NCBI RefSeq assembly: GCF_900103175.1
Contig: NZ_FNLF01000002.1
Span: 4,106,136 to 4,170,135 of the forward strand
Length of the DNA stretch: 64,000 nt
Origin: Tsukamurella pulmonis
GTDB lineage: Bacteria; Actinomycetota; Actinomycetes; Mycobacteriales; Mycobacteriaceae
Direction: 5' to 3'
Positions 1 to 7,747 of the stretch are shown here, piece after piece; positions within the stretch are counted from its first letter, which is position 1, and every line of letters begins with the position of its first letter. Both the position numbers and the translations under genes were made by a program. The notes under the pieces were generated by a model. It had not been told where the DNA came from and made no database searches. It saw only the letters and a program-made list of their open reading frames with translations.

Positions 1-1029
1 GCGCGGCTGTGGCGGCGTCCCGCCGTCTGGGGCGCGGGCGCCCTGCTCGTGCTCGTCGCCCTCGCGATCCCCGTCGCCGGGCTGAAGACGGCGATGCCGT
101 CGATCGCCGTCCTCCCTGACGACGCGAGCGCCCGGCTGGGCTACACCGAGGTGCAGCGCGCCTTCGGCCCCGGCGCGCCGGGCACCCTGCAGATCGTCGT
201 GCCCTCCGAGCACGCGGACGCGGCCGCGGCCACCCTGCGTGAGGACTCCGGGATCGCCGGCGCCATGCCCGCCGTCTCCGCCGGGGACGGCAGCGGCCTG
301 AGCATGATCCAGGCCGTGCCCGCCGTGGGCCCGTCCGATCCGGAGCTGTCCGGCACCGTCGACCGGCTGCGGGCCGCGCTGCCCGACGACGCGCTCCTCG
401 GGGGCGCGGCGGTGGAGAACCTCGATCTCAAGACCCAGCTCGACACCTACGCCCCCATCGTCATCGGCATCATCCTGATCCTCGGCTTCGCGCTGCTGCT
501 GCTCGCGGTGCGCGCCCCGCTGATCGCGCTCCTCGGCACCGCCGTCAGCCTGCTCTCCACCGCGGCGGCGTTCGGCGTGGCGAAGCTGATCTTCCAGGAC
601 GGCCACGGCGCGGGACTGCTGGGCTTCGAGTCGCAGGGCTTCCTCGACGCGTGGGCCCCGGTGTTCTTCTTCGCGATGATCTTCGCCATCGCCATGGACT
701 ACACCGTCTTCCTGCTGTCCTCGGCGAAGGAGCACTGGGAGCGCACCCACGACGCCGAGGAGGCCGCGGTCGGCGCGGTCGCGCACTCGGGCCGGGTCAT
801 CTTCGCCGCCGGCGGGGTGATGGTCGCGGTGTTCTTCACGTTCGCGCTCTCCGGCCCGCTCCCGCCCAAGGAGATGGGCGTGATCCTCGGCGTCGCGGTG
901 CTGCTGGACACCTTCCTCGTGCGGCTGATCCTGCTGCCCGTCGCCCTGCGGCTCACCGGCCGCACGGCGTGGGCGATCCCGGCCCGGCTCGACCGGGTCC
1001 TGCCGAAGATCAGCTTCGCCCACGACTGA
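1..1029 (+). CDS. MMPL/RND-family transporter, C-terminal part (5' truncated by window edge)
   Basis: The frame is open from the first base, so the gene starts outside the window; about 342 C-terminal residues are visible. The segment RLWRRPAVWGAGAL followed by GLKTAMPSIAVLP is the usual start of the second half of MMPL proteins: a transmembrane helix leading into the second extracytoplasmic domain (about residues 30-145 here). It is followed by four to five hydrophobic helices and the motif FAIAMDYTVFLLS, the conserved second-repeat RND segment. MMPL proteins export lipids or small molecules from the inner membrane using the proton gradient. The substrate cannot be told from this half. The next gene on the same strand is a short Cys-rich ORF 82 bp downstream. 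Confidence 0.9.
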   Translation, partial: ARLWRRPAVWGAGALLVLVALAIPVAGLKTAMPSIAVLPDDASARLGYTEVQRAFGPGAPGTLQIVVPSEHADAAAATLREDSGIAGAMPAVSAGDGSGLSMIQAVPAVGPSDPELSGTVDRLRAALPDDALLGGAAVENLDLKTQLDTYAPIVIGIILILGFALLLLAVRAPLIALLGTAVSLLSTAAAFGVAKLIFQDGHGAGLLGFESQGFLDAWAPVFFFAMIFAIAMDYTVFLLSSAKEHWERTHDAEEAAVGAVAHSGRVIFAAGGVMVAVFFTFALSGPLPPKEMGVILGVAVLLDTFLVRLILLPVALRLTGRTAWAIPARLDRVLPKISFAHD

Positions 1030-1111
1030 CGCCCGACCATCGACCCAGGAGCCACCATGACCGAGCCCTTCGGCGGCCTCCTCCCCGGCCCGAGCGCGTA
1101 GGGTCCGCACC

Positions 1112-1279
1112 ATGTGCAGTCCGATCGCGTGCCGCGTGTGCGGCAAGACCACCTGGACCGGGTGCGGCTCCCACGTCGAGGCCGTCCGGGCCACCGTCCG
1201 GCCCGAGGACTGGTGTCCGGGCCACTCCGCACCGTCGGGTGCCGAGCAGCCGGCCAAGCGGGGCTGGTTCCGCCGCTAG
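1112..1279 (+). CDS. Small Cys-rich (zinc-ribbon-like) protein, 55 aa
   Basis: ATG at 1112 gives a 55-residue protein beginning MCSPIACRVCGKTTWTGCG and ending in a basic KRGWFRR tail. Cysteines fall at residues 2, 7, 10, 18 and 35, with a CRVCGK knuckle and a later WCPGH segment, the spacing expected of a small zinc-binding fold. Short proteins starting with a CxxC-GKxTWxGCG pattern are widespread in actinobacteria and have no assigned function as far as I know. It lies in the 256-bp gap between the MMPL gene and the oppositely oriented amidase, ending 6 bp before the amidase stop. No strong ribosome-binding site is visible. Function unknown. Confidence 0.7.
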   Translation: MCSPIACRVCGKTTWTGCGSHVEAVRATVRPEDWCPGHSAPSGAEQPAKRGWFRR

Positions 1280-1285
1280 CCGGCG

Positions 1286-2722
1286 CTACTGATCGATCCG
1301 TGCGAAGGGGCGACGCTCCTCGACCTCGTAAGCGAGCTCGAGGAGCGTCGCCTCCGTTCCGGCCGGACCGGCGAACTGCGCACCCAGCGGGAGCCCGGCA
1401 TCGTCGAACCCGCACGGCACGGAGATCGCCGGGCCGCCCGAGACGTTGTTCAGCGGCGTGATGCCGACCATCTCGATGGTCCGGGCCATGAACTCGTCGA
1501 AGGGCAGGGTCGGGGCGAGGTGGCCGATCCGCGGCGTCGTGCTGGTCATGGTGGGCGAGAGCATCGCGTCCACGCCCCGCTCGACGAACATCCGCTCGTA
1601 GTTCCCGCGCACGCGGCGCAGGCGGGCGATCGCTCCCGGCATCGACGGTGCGCCGCGCACGCCCGACCACAGCAGGCTGCGGGTCACGGGGTCGAGCGCG
1701 GCGAAGGAGCTGCGGCCGCGCGCCGCGACGGCCGTCGCCGCCACCTCCAGCCCGGCCAGCAGGCCCCAGTAGCGCAGGAAGTCGTCGACGAAGCCGCCGT
1801 CGATCCGCAGGTCCGCCATGGTCAGCTCGACGATCTCGTGCCCCTGGTCGGCCAGGTCGTCGGCGAGCGTGCGCACCGGCGCCAGGCACGCCTCGGCGAT
1901 GCCGAAGTCGGTGACCGACTCGGTGACCAGCCCGATCCGGCGCCGCCGCCCGGGCCCGCGCACGTGCCCGACCGGCGGCAGCGCGGGGTTCCGACGGTGC
2001 CGCTCCGCGGCCGCGACGTACCGCGCGGTGTCGCGCACGGTGCGCGTGAGCACGCCCTCGCAGACGATGTCGACCGGCAGCACCGCGAGCTCCGGCATCC
2101 CGGCGAGGCGGCCCCGCGTGCCCTTGAGCCCGACGAGGCCGTTCAGGGCCGCGGGGATGCGGATCGAGCCGCCGCCGTCGTTGCCGTGGGCGATCGGCAG
2201 CGCGCCCGAGGCCACGAGCGCCGCCGCGCCGGACGAGGAGCCGCCGACGGAGTAGTCGGTGTTCCACGGGTTCCGGGCGGGCGCACGGTCGGCGAACTCG
2301 GCGCTCGCCGTCATCCCGAACTCGGGCATGACCGTCGAGGCGAGGACGTTCACGCCCGTCGCGGCGAACTGCGCGCCGACCGGGCCGGAGCGCTTCGCCG
2401 GGGTGGCGGGCAGGGCCGCCGAGCCCATCGTGGTGGGCAGGCCCGCGAAGTCGGTGTTCTCCTTGATCGCCGACGGGACGCCGTGGAACGCCGCGTCCGC
2501 GGGTGCCTGCGGGCCCGCACCGCCCTCGGGCAGCCACCAGCGCACCGCCCGGGTCGCGGGGTCGACGGTGCGGATGCGCGCCGTCGCCGCAGCCGCGGCC
2601 TCGGCGACGCCGAGCGTGCCGGACGCGATCGCCTCGGCGACGCCGGTGGCGTCGAGGGTGCCGAGCGCATCGTCGGTGAAGGCGTTCGCGCGGCCGGCCG
2701 CGCGGGTGATGTCGGTGGTCAT
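1286..2722 (-). CDS. Amidase signature family hydrolase
   Basis: 478 residues, the usual length for amidase signature (AS) enzymes, which hydrolyse C-N amide bonds with a Ser-cisSer-Lys triad. The Lys is in SAIKENTDF (about residue 86). The Gly/Ser-rich core YSVGGSSSGAAALVASG and the nucleophile segment GNDGGGSIRIPA follow at about 155-190. I chose ATG 2722 because GGAGGAG lies about 7 nt upstream; an upstream in-frame start would run through the probable operator. Substrate unknown; the sequence resembles the 6-aminohexanoate-cyclic-dimer hydrolase / aryl-acylamidase end of the family. It is transcribed divergently from a TetR gene across a 110-bp gap with repeated TTTGTACA motifs, so that regulator probably controls it. 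Confidence 0.88.
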   Translation of the reverse strand: MTTDITRAAGRANAFTDDALGTLDATGVAEAIASGTLGVAEAAAAATARIRTVDPATRAVRWWLPEGGAGPQAPADAAFHGVPSAIKENTDFAGLPTTMGSAALPATPAKRSGPVGAQFAATGVNVLASTVMPEFGMTASAEFADRAPARNPWNTDYSVGGSSSGAAALVASGALPIAHGNDGGGSIRIPAALNGLVGLKGTRGRLAGMPELAVLPVDIVCEGVLTRTVRDTARYVAAAERHRRNPALPPVGHVRGPGRRRRIGLVTESVTDFGIAEACLAPVRTLADDLADQGHEIVELTMADLRIDGGFVDDFLRYWGLLAGLEVAATAVAARGRSSFAALDPVTRSLLWSGVRGAPSMPGAIARLRRVRGNYERMFVERGVDAMLSPTMTSTTPRIGHLAPTLPFDEFMARTIEMVGITPLNNVSGGPAISVPCGFDDAGLPLGAQFAGPAGTEATLLELAYEVEERRPFARIDQ

Positions 2723-2751
2723 GGCTGCTCCTCCGGCGGCGGGCCGCCGAG

Positions 2752-2814
2752 TTTGTACAAATTTACAGAAACGGACGATAGCCCGAGTCTGCAACTTTGT
2801 ACAGACTTTCTGTG
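2752..2814. promoter_or_regulatory. Divergent amidase/tetR promoter region with repeated TTTGTACA motifs
   Basis: TTTGTACAAATTTACAGAAA occupies 2752-2771 and TTTGTACAGACTTTCTGTG occupies 2796-2814. Both carry TTTGTACA, and each has an ACAGAAA/TTTCTGT element, in opposite orientations. They lie between the divergent amidase and TetR genes. I infer TetR operators; binding is not shown by sequence alone. Confidence 0.5.
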
Positions 2815-2832
2815 CGGCCTACACTGCGGAGC

Positions 2833-3465
2833 GTGGAGGAGCGCAAACACCGGCGGAGCACCCTCGAGCGCAGGCGGGCGCTCCTGGATGCGACGGTCGA
2901 GATGGTCGGCGAATCGGGGTACGCCTCGGTCACCCACCGCGCGGTGACCGCGCGGGCCGGGCTGCCCACCACGTCGATCGGCTACTTCTTCGCCTCGATC
3001 GACGACCTCACCCACGAGGCGATGCGCACCTTCGTCGCGGAGGAGTTCGAGCGCCTGGACGTGCTCTCCGCCCACCTCGACGACACCTCGGCGCCGCCGG
3101 ATCAGGTGATCGCCGCGTTCGCGCAGTCCACCGAGGCACGGGGCACCGAGTCCCTCGCCCTCATCGAGGCCTACTTGCGCGCGGCCCGCGATCCCGCCTC
3201 CCGCGTGGTGATCGAGGAGTACCTGCGCGCGGCCGACGCCCTGGCCCAGGGCGCCAGCGCACTGGCCGGCGCCGCGATCACCCCCGAGACCGCGCGCGGC
3301 GTGGTCGCGCTCATCAACGGATTCACGGTGATCGACTCCGCCCTTCCCGGCGCCGCCGACATCGAGGTCAAGAAGAAGGCGTTGCGCACCATGCTGATCG
3401 GCGCCCTGTTCGAGCAGGGGCAGGAGGAAGCGGCCCGCGCGCTCCGCGACGAGCACCCCGCCTGA
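2833..3465 (+). CDS. TetR-family transcriptional regulator
   Basis: 210 residues, typical TetR length. The N-terminal helix-turn-helix is clear: RRALLDATVEMVGESGYASV, then HRAVTARAGLPTTSIGYFF (about residues 10-50), where the recognition helix ends in the GYFF variant of the usual YYHF. The rest is an alpha-helical ligand and dimerisation domain with no recognisable signature. GTG 2833 is preferred: the upstream in-frame TTG at 2797 lies inside a TTTGTACA operator-like repeat and would add residues with no homology to the HTH. It is divergent from the amidase and likely represses it and itself through the shared intergenic region. Confidence 0.85.
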   Translation: MEERKHRRSTLERRRALLDATVEMVGESGYASVTHRAVTARAGLPTTSIGYFFASIDDLTHEAMRTFVAEEFERLDVLSAHLDDTSAPPDQVIAAFAQSTEARGTESLALIEAYLRAARDPASRVVIEEYLRAADALAQGASALAGAAITPETARGVVALINGFTVIDSALPGAADIEVKKKALRTMLIGALFEQGQEEAARALRDEHPA

Positions 3466-3482
3466 CGGGGCGCCCCGTCGTC

Positions 3483-3962
3483 TCAGGACGCGGCGGACGG
3501 CCCCATTCGGCCCTCGCGGTCGCCCGCGGCGATCCGGGCCGCCATCGCCTCCTGCGCCTCGCGGATGCCGGTCGCGTAGGAGGGATCGATCGCCGAGTCG
3601 AGCGCGAAGTCGAACTCGCGGCTGGTCTGCAGCCGATCCGCCGCGTCGGCGAAGCGGCCCTGGCGGCGGTAGCCCTCCGCGAGGTTGAGGTGCAGCGAGG
3701 GCATGAACCCGGCCACGCTGAGCGACGGGTGGATGGCCTGCAGTTCCGCGTCCGAGACGTGCGCCGACTCCGCGAGGGAGACCTCGTCCCACTCGACCTC
3801 GGCGTCCAGCTCCTCCTGCACGTCGGCGATGTAGTGCGCCGCGATGCAGCGCGCGGCGTGATCGGACGGATCGATCCGCGCCCACACCGCCTCGAGCTTC
3901 TGCTTGCGCTCCCCCGGCTCACCCGTCATCGCGGCGCCGAGATCGATCATCAGGTTCTCCAT
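3483..3962 (-). CDS. Hypothetical alpha-helical (TPR-like) protein
   Basis: 159 residues from ATG 3962 (MENLMIDLGAAMTGEPGER). The protein looks wholly helical: KQKLEAVWARIDPSDHAARC, ADVQEELDAEVEWDEVSLA, then SLHLNLAEGYRRQGRFADA ADRLQTS near residues 95-120, a good single tetratricopeptide-like helix pair. No signal peptide or membrane segment is visible. Related short proteins occur in actinobacteria as uncharacterised hypotheticals; I assign no function. It is convergent with the TetR gene (17-bp gap) and divergent from the secreted NlpC-like gene. Confidence 0.7.
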   Translation of the reverse strand: MENLMIDLGAAMTGEPGERKQKLEAVWARIDPSDHAARCIAAHYIADVQEELDAEVEWDEVSLAESAHVSDAELQAIHPSLSVAGFMPSLHLNLAEGYRRQGRFADAADRLQTSREFDFALDSAIDPSYATGIREAQEAMAARIAAGDREGRMGPSAAS

Positions 3963-4058
3963 GCCCCGCACCCTAGACGGCGGCACCGACAGGAACGCGG
4001 GCCGCGGGCGCGGCGCGTTCGCGAGATCCCCCGGGTGGGTACTGCTAGAAAGAAACAG

Positions 4059-4520
4059 ATGAAACGCATCCTGGTGGCGGCCTTCTCCGCGCTGTTGCTC
4101 GCCCTGACGATGGCGCCGCCCGTCCACGCCGCCGATGTGGAGGCCGCTATCGCCCGCGGCATGACGCTGGTCGGCACCGACACCTTCGGCGAGTACGGCT
4201 GCGAGGACTTCGTCGACTTCGCCTACGGCAAGACCACGGCGACCGGGATCCCGCGCGACCATGCGCGCTCGTACTACGAGGCGCTGGAGGCGAAGGGCCT
4301 CGGGCACTCCCGGTTGCCCGCGCCGCGCGGCGCGCTGGTCTTCACCGAGAGCGATTACGGCTTCCACGTGGACATCTCACTCGGCGACGGCACCTACCTC
4401 AGCGGCGGCGTCCAGGGCCTCAAGCGCGGCTACGGCGACGGCAGCCAGATCCAGGTGATCCATGCGCCGAACCCGCGCCCCTACCGGCTGCTGGGCTGGG
4501 CCCACGCGCCCTGGAAGTAG
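4059..4520 (+). CDS. Secreted NlpC/P60-like (CHAP-type) protein
   Basis: 153 residues. A signal peptide (MKRILVAAFSALLLALTMAP, cleavage near VHA-AD) is followed by a compact domain. YGCEDFVDFAYG (about residues 46-57) has the Cys of papain-like NlpC/P60 or CHAP hydrolases. LPAPRGALVFTESDYGFHVD and ISLGDGTYLSGG (about 90-120) match the GDLVFF...HVGIYLGDG block carrying the catalytic His. A role in cell-wall peptide hydrolysis or binding is an inference; a third catalytic residue cannot be assigned by eye. RBS AGAAAG precedes ATG 4059. Its last codons and stop are duplicated 46 bp further on. Confidence 0.75.
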   Translation: MKRILVAAFSALLLALTMAPPVHAADVEAAIARGMTLVGTDTFGEYGCEDFVDFAYGKTTATGIPRDHARSYYEALEAKGLGHSRLPAPRGALVFTESDYGFHVDISLGDGTYLSGGVQGLKRGYGDGSQIQVIHAPNPRPYRLLGWAHAPWK

Positions 4521-4580
4521 GGACCGCACCCGCCTGCTGTGCCGGGGCCACGCGCGCTGGAAGTAGGGACCGCACCCGCC
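4498..4580. repeat. 46-bp-period tandem duplication covering the 3' end of the NlpC-like gene
   Basis: A 37-nt segment at 4498-4534 (containing CTGGAAGTAGGGACCGCACC) recurs at 4544-4580 with 35 of 37 bases identical. The first copy contains the stop codon of the secreted protein; the second repeats the last codons and the stop without coding use. Confidence 0.85.
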
Positions 4581-4582
4581 CA

Positions 4583-4656
4583 CTCACGATGTGGGCGTTC
4601 GATGACGCGGAGGCGCGCCCGCGCACCTCCGACGCAGCAGAACACGACATCGTGAG
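4583..4656. repeat. Long-range inverted repeat in the convergent NlpC-like/menC gap
   Basis: CTCACGATGT (4583-4592) is the exact reverse complement of ACATCGTGAG (4647-4656), with 54 nt between, and partial similarity extends inward. It sits between convergent genes, so it could be a terminator-like or REP-like element; there is no T-tract. Confidence 0.5.
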
Positions 4657-4667
4657 CGCCGAACCGA

Positions 4668-5639
4668 CTACAGCAGCGCATGGCAGCGACGCAGGCGGGC
4701 CAGCCACCAGTCCCGGCGCTCCCCGACGACCTCCACCGCCGCCAGTTGTTCCTCGGTCGGCGCGACGGTGCGCACCTGCAGGGCGCCGTCGACGAGCGGG
4801 TGCTCGCCGAGGTCGGCGGTGAAGAAGCCGCCCGTGCCGAGGCCGGCGGCGTTGCCGTCCTCGATGCACGCCGCGGCGACGATGCCCGCCGAGAGCCCGA
4901 CCGCGGTGTCCAGGGCCGAGGAGACGGTGACCCGCACGCCCGCAGCGGCTTTCAGCGCATCGGCGACCTTGAGCACCGCGCGGACGCCACCGAGCGGGGC
5001 CACCTTGACGATCGCGACGTCCGCGGCCCCGAGCTCGGCGACCCGCATCGGATCGCCCGCGCGGCGGATGGATTCGTCGGCGGCGATGTCGCACGCGCCG
5101 TCGAGCCGGCGCCGCACCTCGGCCAACTCCTCGACGGTGGCGCAGGGCTGTTCGGCGTAGTCGAGCGGGCCGTCGGCGACGAGGCGGGACAGCGCCTCCG
5201 TGGCCTCGTCGACCGTCCAGCCGCCGTTGGCATCGACGCGGATCGCGCCGCCGGGCATCGCCGCGCGGACTGCGGCGACCCGTGCCAGGTCGTCGGCGAG
5301 CGACTGCCCCTTCTCGGCGACCTTGATCTTCGCGGTGCGGCAGCCGGGGAAGCGCGCGAGCACGTCGGGCACCTGCTCGGCGGTGACCGCGGGGACCGTC
5401 GCGTTGACGGCGACGCCGGTCCTGCTCGGTTCCGGCAACCCGTCGTACGCGGCCTCGATCCCGGCGCGCAGCCAGTTCGCGGCTTCGGCGTCCTGATACT
5501 CCGGGAACGGCCCGAATTCGCCCCAGCCGGCGGGGCCTTCGAAGACCAGGGCCTCCCGTGCGGTGATCCCGCGGAAGCGCACCCGCATCGGCAGACTCAC
5601 CACGCGTGCTGCCGCGACCAGTTCGTCGACGTCCACCAT
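4668..5639 (-). CDS. menC: o-Succinylbenzoate synthase (MenC)
   Basis: 323 residues. MenC is an enolase-superfamily enzyme dehydrating SHCHC to o-succinylbenzoate in menaquinone synthesis. Visible superfamily elements: substrate lysines in AKIKVAEKG (about 140-150), metal-ligand Asp in RVDANGGW, Glu in YAEQPC, Asp-Glu in AADES, and the second-half lysine in IVKVAPLGG (about 240). The N-terminal capping domain includes WGEFGPFPEYQD, characteristic of actinobacterial MenC. Start ATG 5639 is 24 bp from divergent menB, so the two share a promoter gap. Cytoplasmic. The o-succinylbenzoate product is then activated by MenE, encoded at 14.5 kb. Confidence 0.93.
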   Translation of the reverse strand: MVDVDELVAAARVVSLPMRVRFRGITAREALVFEGPAGWGEFGPFPEYQDAEAANWLRAGIEAAYDGLPEPSRTGVAVNATVPAVTAEQVPDVLARFPGCRTAKIKVAEKGQSLADDLARVAAVRAAMPGGAIRVDANGGWTVDEATEALSRLVADGPLDYAEQPCATVEELAEVRRRLDGACDIAADESIRRAGDPMRVAELGAADVAIVKVAPLGGVRAVLKVADALKAAAGVRVTVSSALDTAVGLSAGIVAAACIEDGNAAGLGTGGFFTADLGEHPLVDGALQVRTVAPTEEQLAAVEVVGERRDWWLARLRRCHALL

Positions 5640-5663
5640 GGCCCCCACAGTAGAGTCGTTTCC

Positions 5664-6590
5664 GTGACTTTCAACCCGGAGCTGTGGCAGCCGATCCCCG
5701 GATTCGAGGACCTGACCGACATCACCTACCACCGGCACGTCACGCAGGGCACCGTCCGCGTGGCGTTCGACCGGCCGGAGGTGCGCAACGCGTTCCGCCC
5801 GCACACCGTCGACGAGCTGTACCGCGCACTCGATCACGCGCGACGGTCCGCCGACGTCGGCGCGGTGCTGCTCACCGGCAACGGCCCGGCGCCGAAGGAC
5901 GGCGTGTGGTCGTTCTGCTCGGGCGGCGATCAGCGCATCCGCGGCCGCTCCGGCTACCAGTACGCGACGAGCCACGACTCCGACGTCGAGGCCGCGACCG
6001 CGGACGGCGTCGACGAGGCGCGGGTGAAGGCCGAGGGCGGCCGCCTGCACATCCTGGAGGTGCAGCGCCTCATCCGGTTCATGCCGAAGGTGGTGATCGC
6101 GCTGGTCAACGGCTGGGCCGCGGGCGGCGGGCACTCGCTGCACGTGACCTGCGACCTGACGCTGGCCTCGCGCGAGCACGCGAAGTTCAAGCAGACCGAC
6201 GCCGATGTGGGCAGCTTCGACGCCGGATACGGCAGCGCCTACCTGGCCAAGCAGGTGGGCAACAAGTTCGCGCGCGAGATCTTCTTCCTCGGCGATGTGT
6301 ACAGCGCCGAGGACATGCACCGCATGGGCGCGGTGAACCGGGTCGTGGATCACGCTGAGCTGGAGAACGTCGCGCTGGAGTGGACCGCGAAGATCCTCGG
6401 CAAGAGCCCGCAGGCGCAGCGCATGCTGAAGTACGCCTTCAACCTCCCCGACGACGGGCTCGTGGGGCAGCAGCTCTTTGCCGGCGAAGCCACGCGGTTG
6501 GCCTACATGACCGACGAGGCCGTGGAGGGCCGAGATTCGTTCCTGGAGAAACGCGCTCCCGACTGGTCCCCGTTCCCGTACTACTACTAG
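5664..6590 (+). CDS. menB: 1,4-Dihydroxy-2-naphthoyl-CoA synthase (MenB)
   Basis: 308 residues, a crotonase-fold enzyme cyclising o-succinylbenzoyl-CoA. Diagnostic segments: FDRPEVRNAFRPHTVDEL, the oxyanion-hole region SFCSGGDQRIRG (about 105-116), the actinobacterial loop GYQYATSHDSD, VNGWAAGGGHSLHVTCDL, and the MenB-typical QTDADVGSFDAGYGSAYLAK with the Asp used for ring closure. The C-terminus EKRAPDWSPFPYYY is a hallmark of MenB. GTG 5664 is the start, 24 bp from divergent menC. This divergence with menC is a compact version of the menB/menC neighbourhood of mycobacteria. Confidence 0.96.
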   Translation: MTFNPELWQPIPGFEDLTDITYHRHVTQGTVRVAFDRPEVRNAFRPHTVDELYRALDHARRSADVGAVLLTGNGPAPKDGVWSFCSGGDQRIRGRSGYQYATSHDSDVEAATADGVDEARVKAEGGRLHILEVQRLIRFMPKVVIALVNGWAAGGGHSLHVTCDLTLASREHAKFKQTDADVGSFDAGYGSAYLAKQVGNKFAREIFFLGDVYSAEDMHRMGAVNRVVDHAELENVALEWTAKILGKSPQAQRMLKYAFNLPDDGLVGQQLFAGEATRLAYMTDEAVEGRDSFLEKRAPDWSPFPYYY

Positions 6591-6685
6591 ACCGCGTCAG
6601 GCGGGGTGAATCAGCCCCCAGTCCACAGCTGGTCCGCACCAGGCGACAGAGCCGCCTTCGTGAGCGCTGGCGGCCGAGCGGGGCC

Positions 6686-6729
6686 ATCGAACCCGGGCAC
6701 CACTTCACATTTCGGCGCCCGGGTTCGAT
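6686..6729 (-). terminator. Strong hairpin, probable terminator between menB and the toxin block
   Basis: ATCGAACCCGGGC (6686-6698) pairs perfectly with GCCCGGGTTCGAT (6717-6729) over 13 bp with an 18-nt loop. It lies just beyond the 3' end of the minus-strand accessory block and downstream of convergent menB. No clear U-tract, so the terminator role is inferred. The 96 bp from menB to the hairpin hold nothing else I can name. Confidence 0.55.
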
Positions 6730-6738
6730 CTGGGGTTT

Positions 6739-7307
6739 CTAGCGATTCGCGATGAGCCCTGACTCCGCCGCGTTGGCCTGCGCGATGCGATCCGCGGCAT
6801 CAAACGGGACAGCTGAAACGAAGTACGTCTGCGGCTTGGTGTTCACGACAACCACATGGAACCGGTCCGCGCCCTACAGGAGCCCCCTGCACCTCGATGC
6901 TCGCTGTAGCACGGGTCGCCGGGACGCCGGGACGCCGGAGATGTTGGTCGGAGTGACAACCAAGCCCACGGCGCGAGCCTTATTCTTCGCGTAACCCGAT
7001 GTATTCGGCGCGTTGAGCACAATCGACCGCGCCACATCCTCGCTTGTCCGACCGTCAGCTCCCGTGATCCCAAGCTCGAGACCGATGCCCAGTTCTTTCC
7101 CGGTAGCTTCACCGAGGCAGCTGTCGTGCTCTCTGCATCGGGACCAGAGACGTTCCACCCCTGCCAGCGCCGCTCGCGGCATCGACAAGGGCCCGGCTGC
7201 GATACGCCCTGGATCGGCGGAAACTGCGCCCGCCGCCAGCGCTGAACCCACTACCGTTGCAATCACCCCCCGGCAAGTCCCCGCCGAACGCTAGCGTCAA
7301 TACTCAT
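6739..7307 (-). pseudogene. Broken exported-protein gene (frameshifts plus in-frame TAG)
   Basis: Reading from ATG 7307 gives MSIDASVRRGLAGG then TGA. Skipping one base in the run of six Gs (7266-7271) restores a signal-peptide-like stretch VIATVVGSALAAGAVSADPG and continues ELGIGLELGITGADGRTSED...IVLNAPNTSGYAKN...LVVTPTNISGVP. Sense is lost again near 6925, in a tandem ccgggacg repeat; the next frame reads TRATASIEVQGAPVG. It returns to the first frame near 6870 and ends FHVVVVNTKPQTYFVSA...AAESGLIANR with TAG at 6739. The unrepaired main frame also contains a TAG at about 6874. Likely a small secreted protein, now inactivated; assembly errors are an alternative. It follows the immunity-type gene by 1 bp. 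I cannot name the family. Confidence 0.55.
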
Positions 7308-7308
7308 T

Positions 7309-7731
7309 TCAAGACCTTTCGGAAAGGTTGCTGGGGAACCATTCAGGAACATCTTCCTGAGAACGCGGAAACTCCTGTAGATCACGCTCGTACTCGTCGT
7401 CGGACGGCATAGGGCCGCCGTCCCACTTCGGCTCTGTATCGTAGTCGAAATTGTAGCCAAACTCGCCCGATGGTGTTAAGGATAGCGTACAGGTGAACCA
7501 TGGTCCGCTCGGAGTCGCCATCTCGGCGCGCAGTTCATACAACCACCCGCCGATATCTATCGGAGCAGAGACGATATTAGGATCACCGTCCACTAGTGTC
7601 GCCTCACTGGCACACCCGCCGACGATTTCGAATATAAACTCCGCGCCCCGCCATTCGTCCAACGAGTTTACAGCCTCGAACAAGCTTCGCGCGGCCTGCT
7701 CCTGCAGGGAAGACACCTTTTCCGAGTCCAT
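7309..7731 (-). CDS. Polymorphic-toxin immunity-type protein (YezG/DUF600-like by eye)
   Basis: 140 residues, intact, from ATG 7731 (MDSEKVSSLQEQAARSLFEA) with AAGG 8 nt upstream. No signal or membrane segment. The centre has alternating strands ending in GPWFTCTLSLTPSGEFGYNF, and the acidic C-terminus DYDTEPKWDGGPMPSDDEY plus DLQEFPRSQEDVPEWF matches the pattern fdYd..W....p..y..DL..fPR....ipeWf that I associate with YezG/DUF600-type immunity proteins; the family name is not certain. It starts 16 nt after the stop of a decayed nuclease-toxin tip on the same strand, the toxin-then-immunity order. GC looks lower than in neighbours, consistent with transfer. Confidence 0.7.
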   Translation of the reverse strand: MDSEKVSSLQEQAARSLFEAVNSLDEWRGAEFIFEIVGGCASEATLVDGDPNIVSAPIDIGGWLYELRAEMATPSGPWFTCTLSLTPSGEFGYNFDYDTEPKWDGGPMPSDDEYERDLQEFPRSQEDVPEWFPSNLSERS

Positions 7732-7747
7732 ATCGCACCTTACTTTG

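Noticed and set aside
1057-1101. 14-codon ORF (MTEPFGGLLPGPSA) with a good AGGAG Shine-Dalgarno before the Cys-rich gene
   Set aside because: Too short to support as a gene; could be a leader peptide or a remnant start, but no second evidence.
6686-6729. T-arm-like GGGTTCGAT suggesting a tRNA or an att site
   Set aside because: No acceptor, D or anticodon arms fit; the perfect inverted repeat is better explained as a terminator hairpin.
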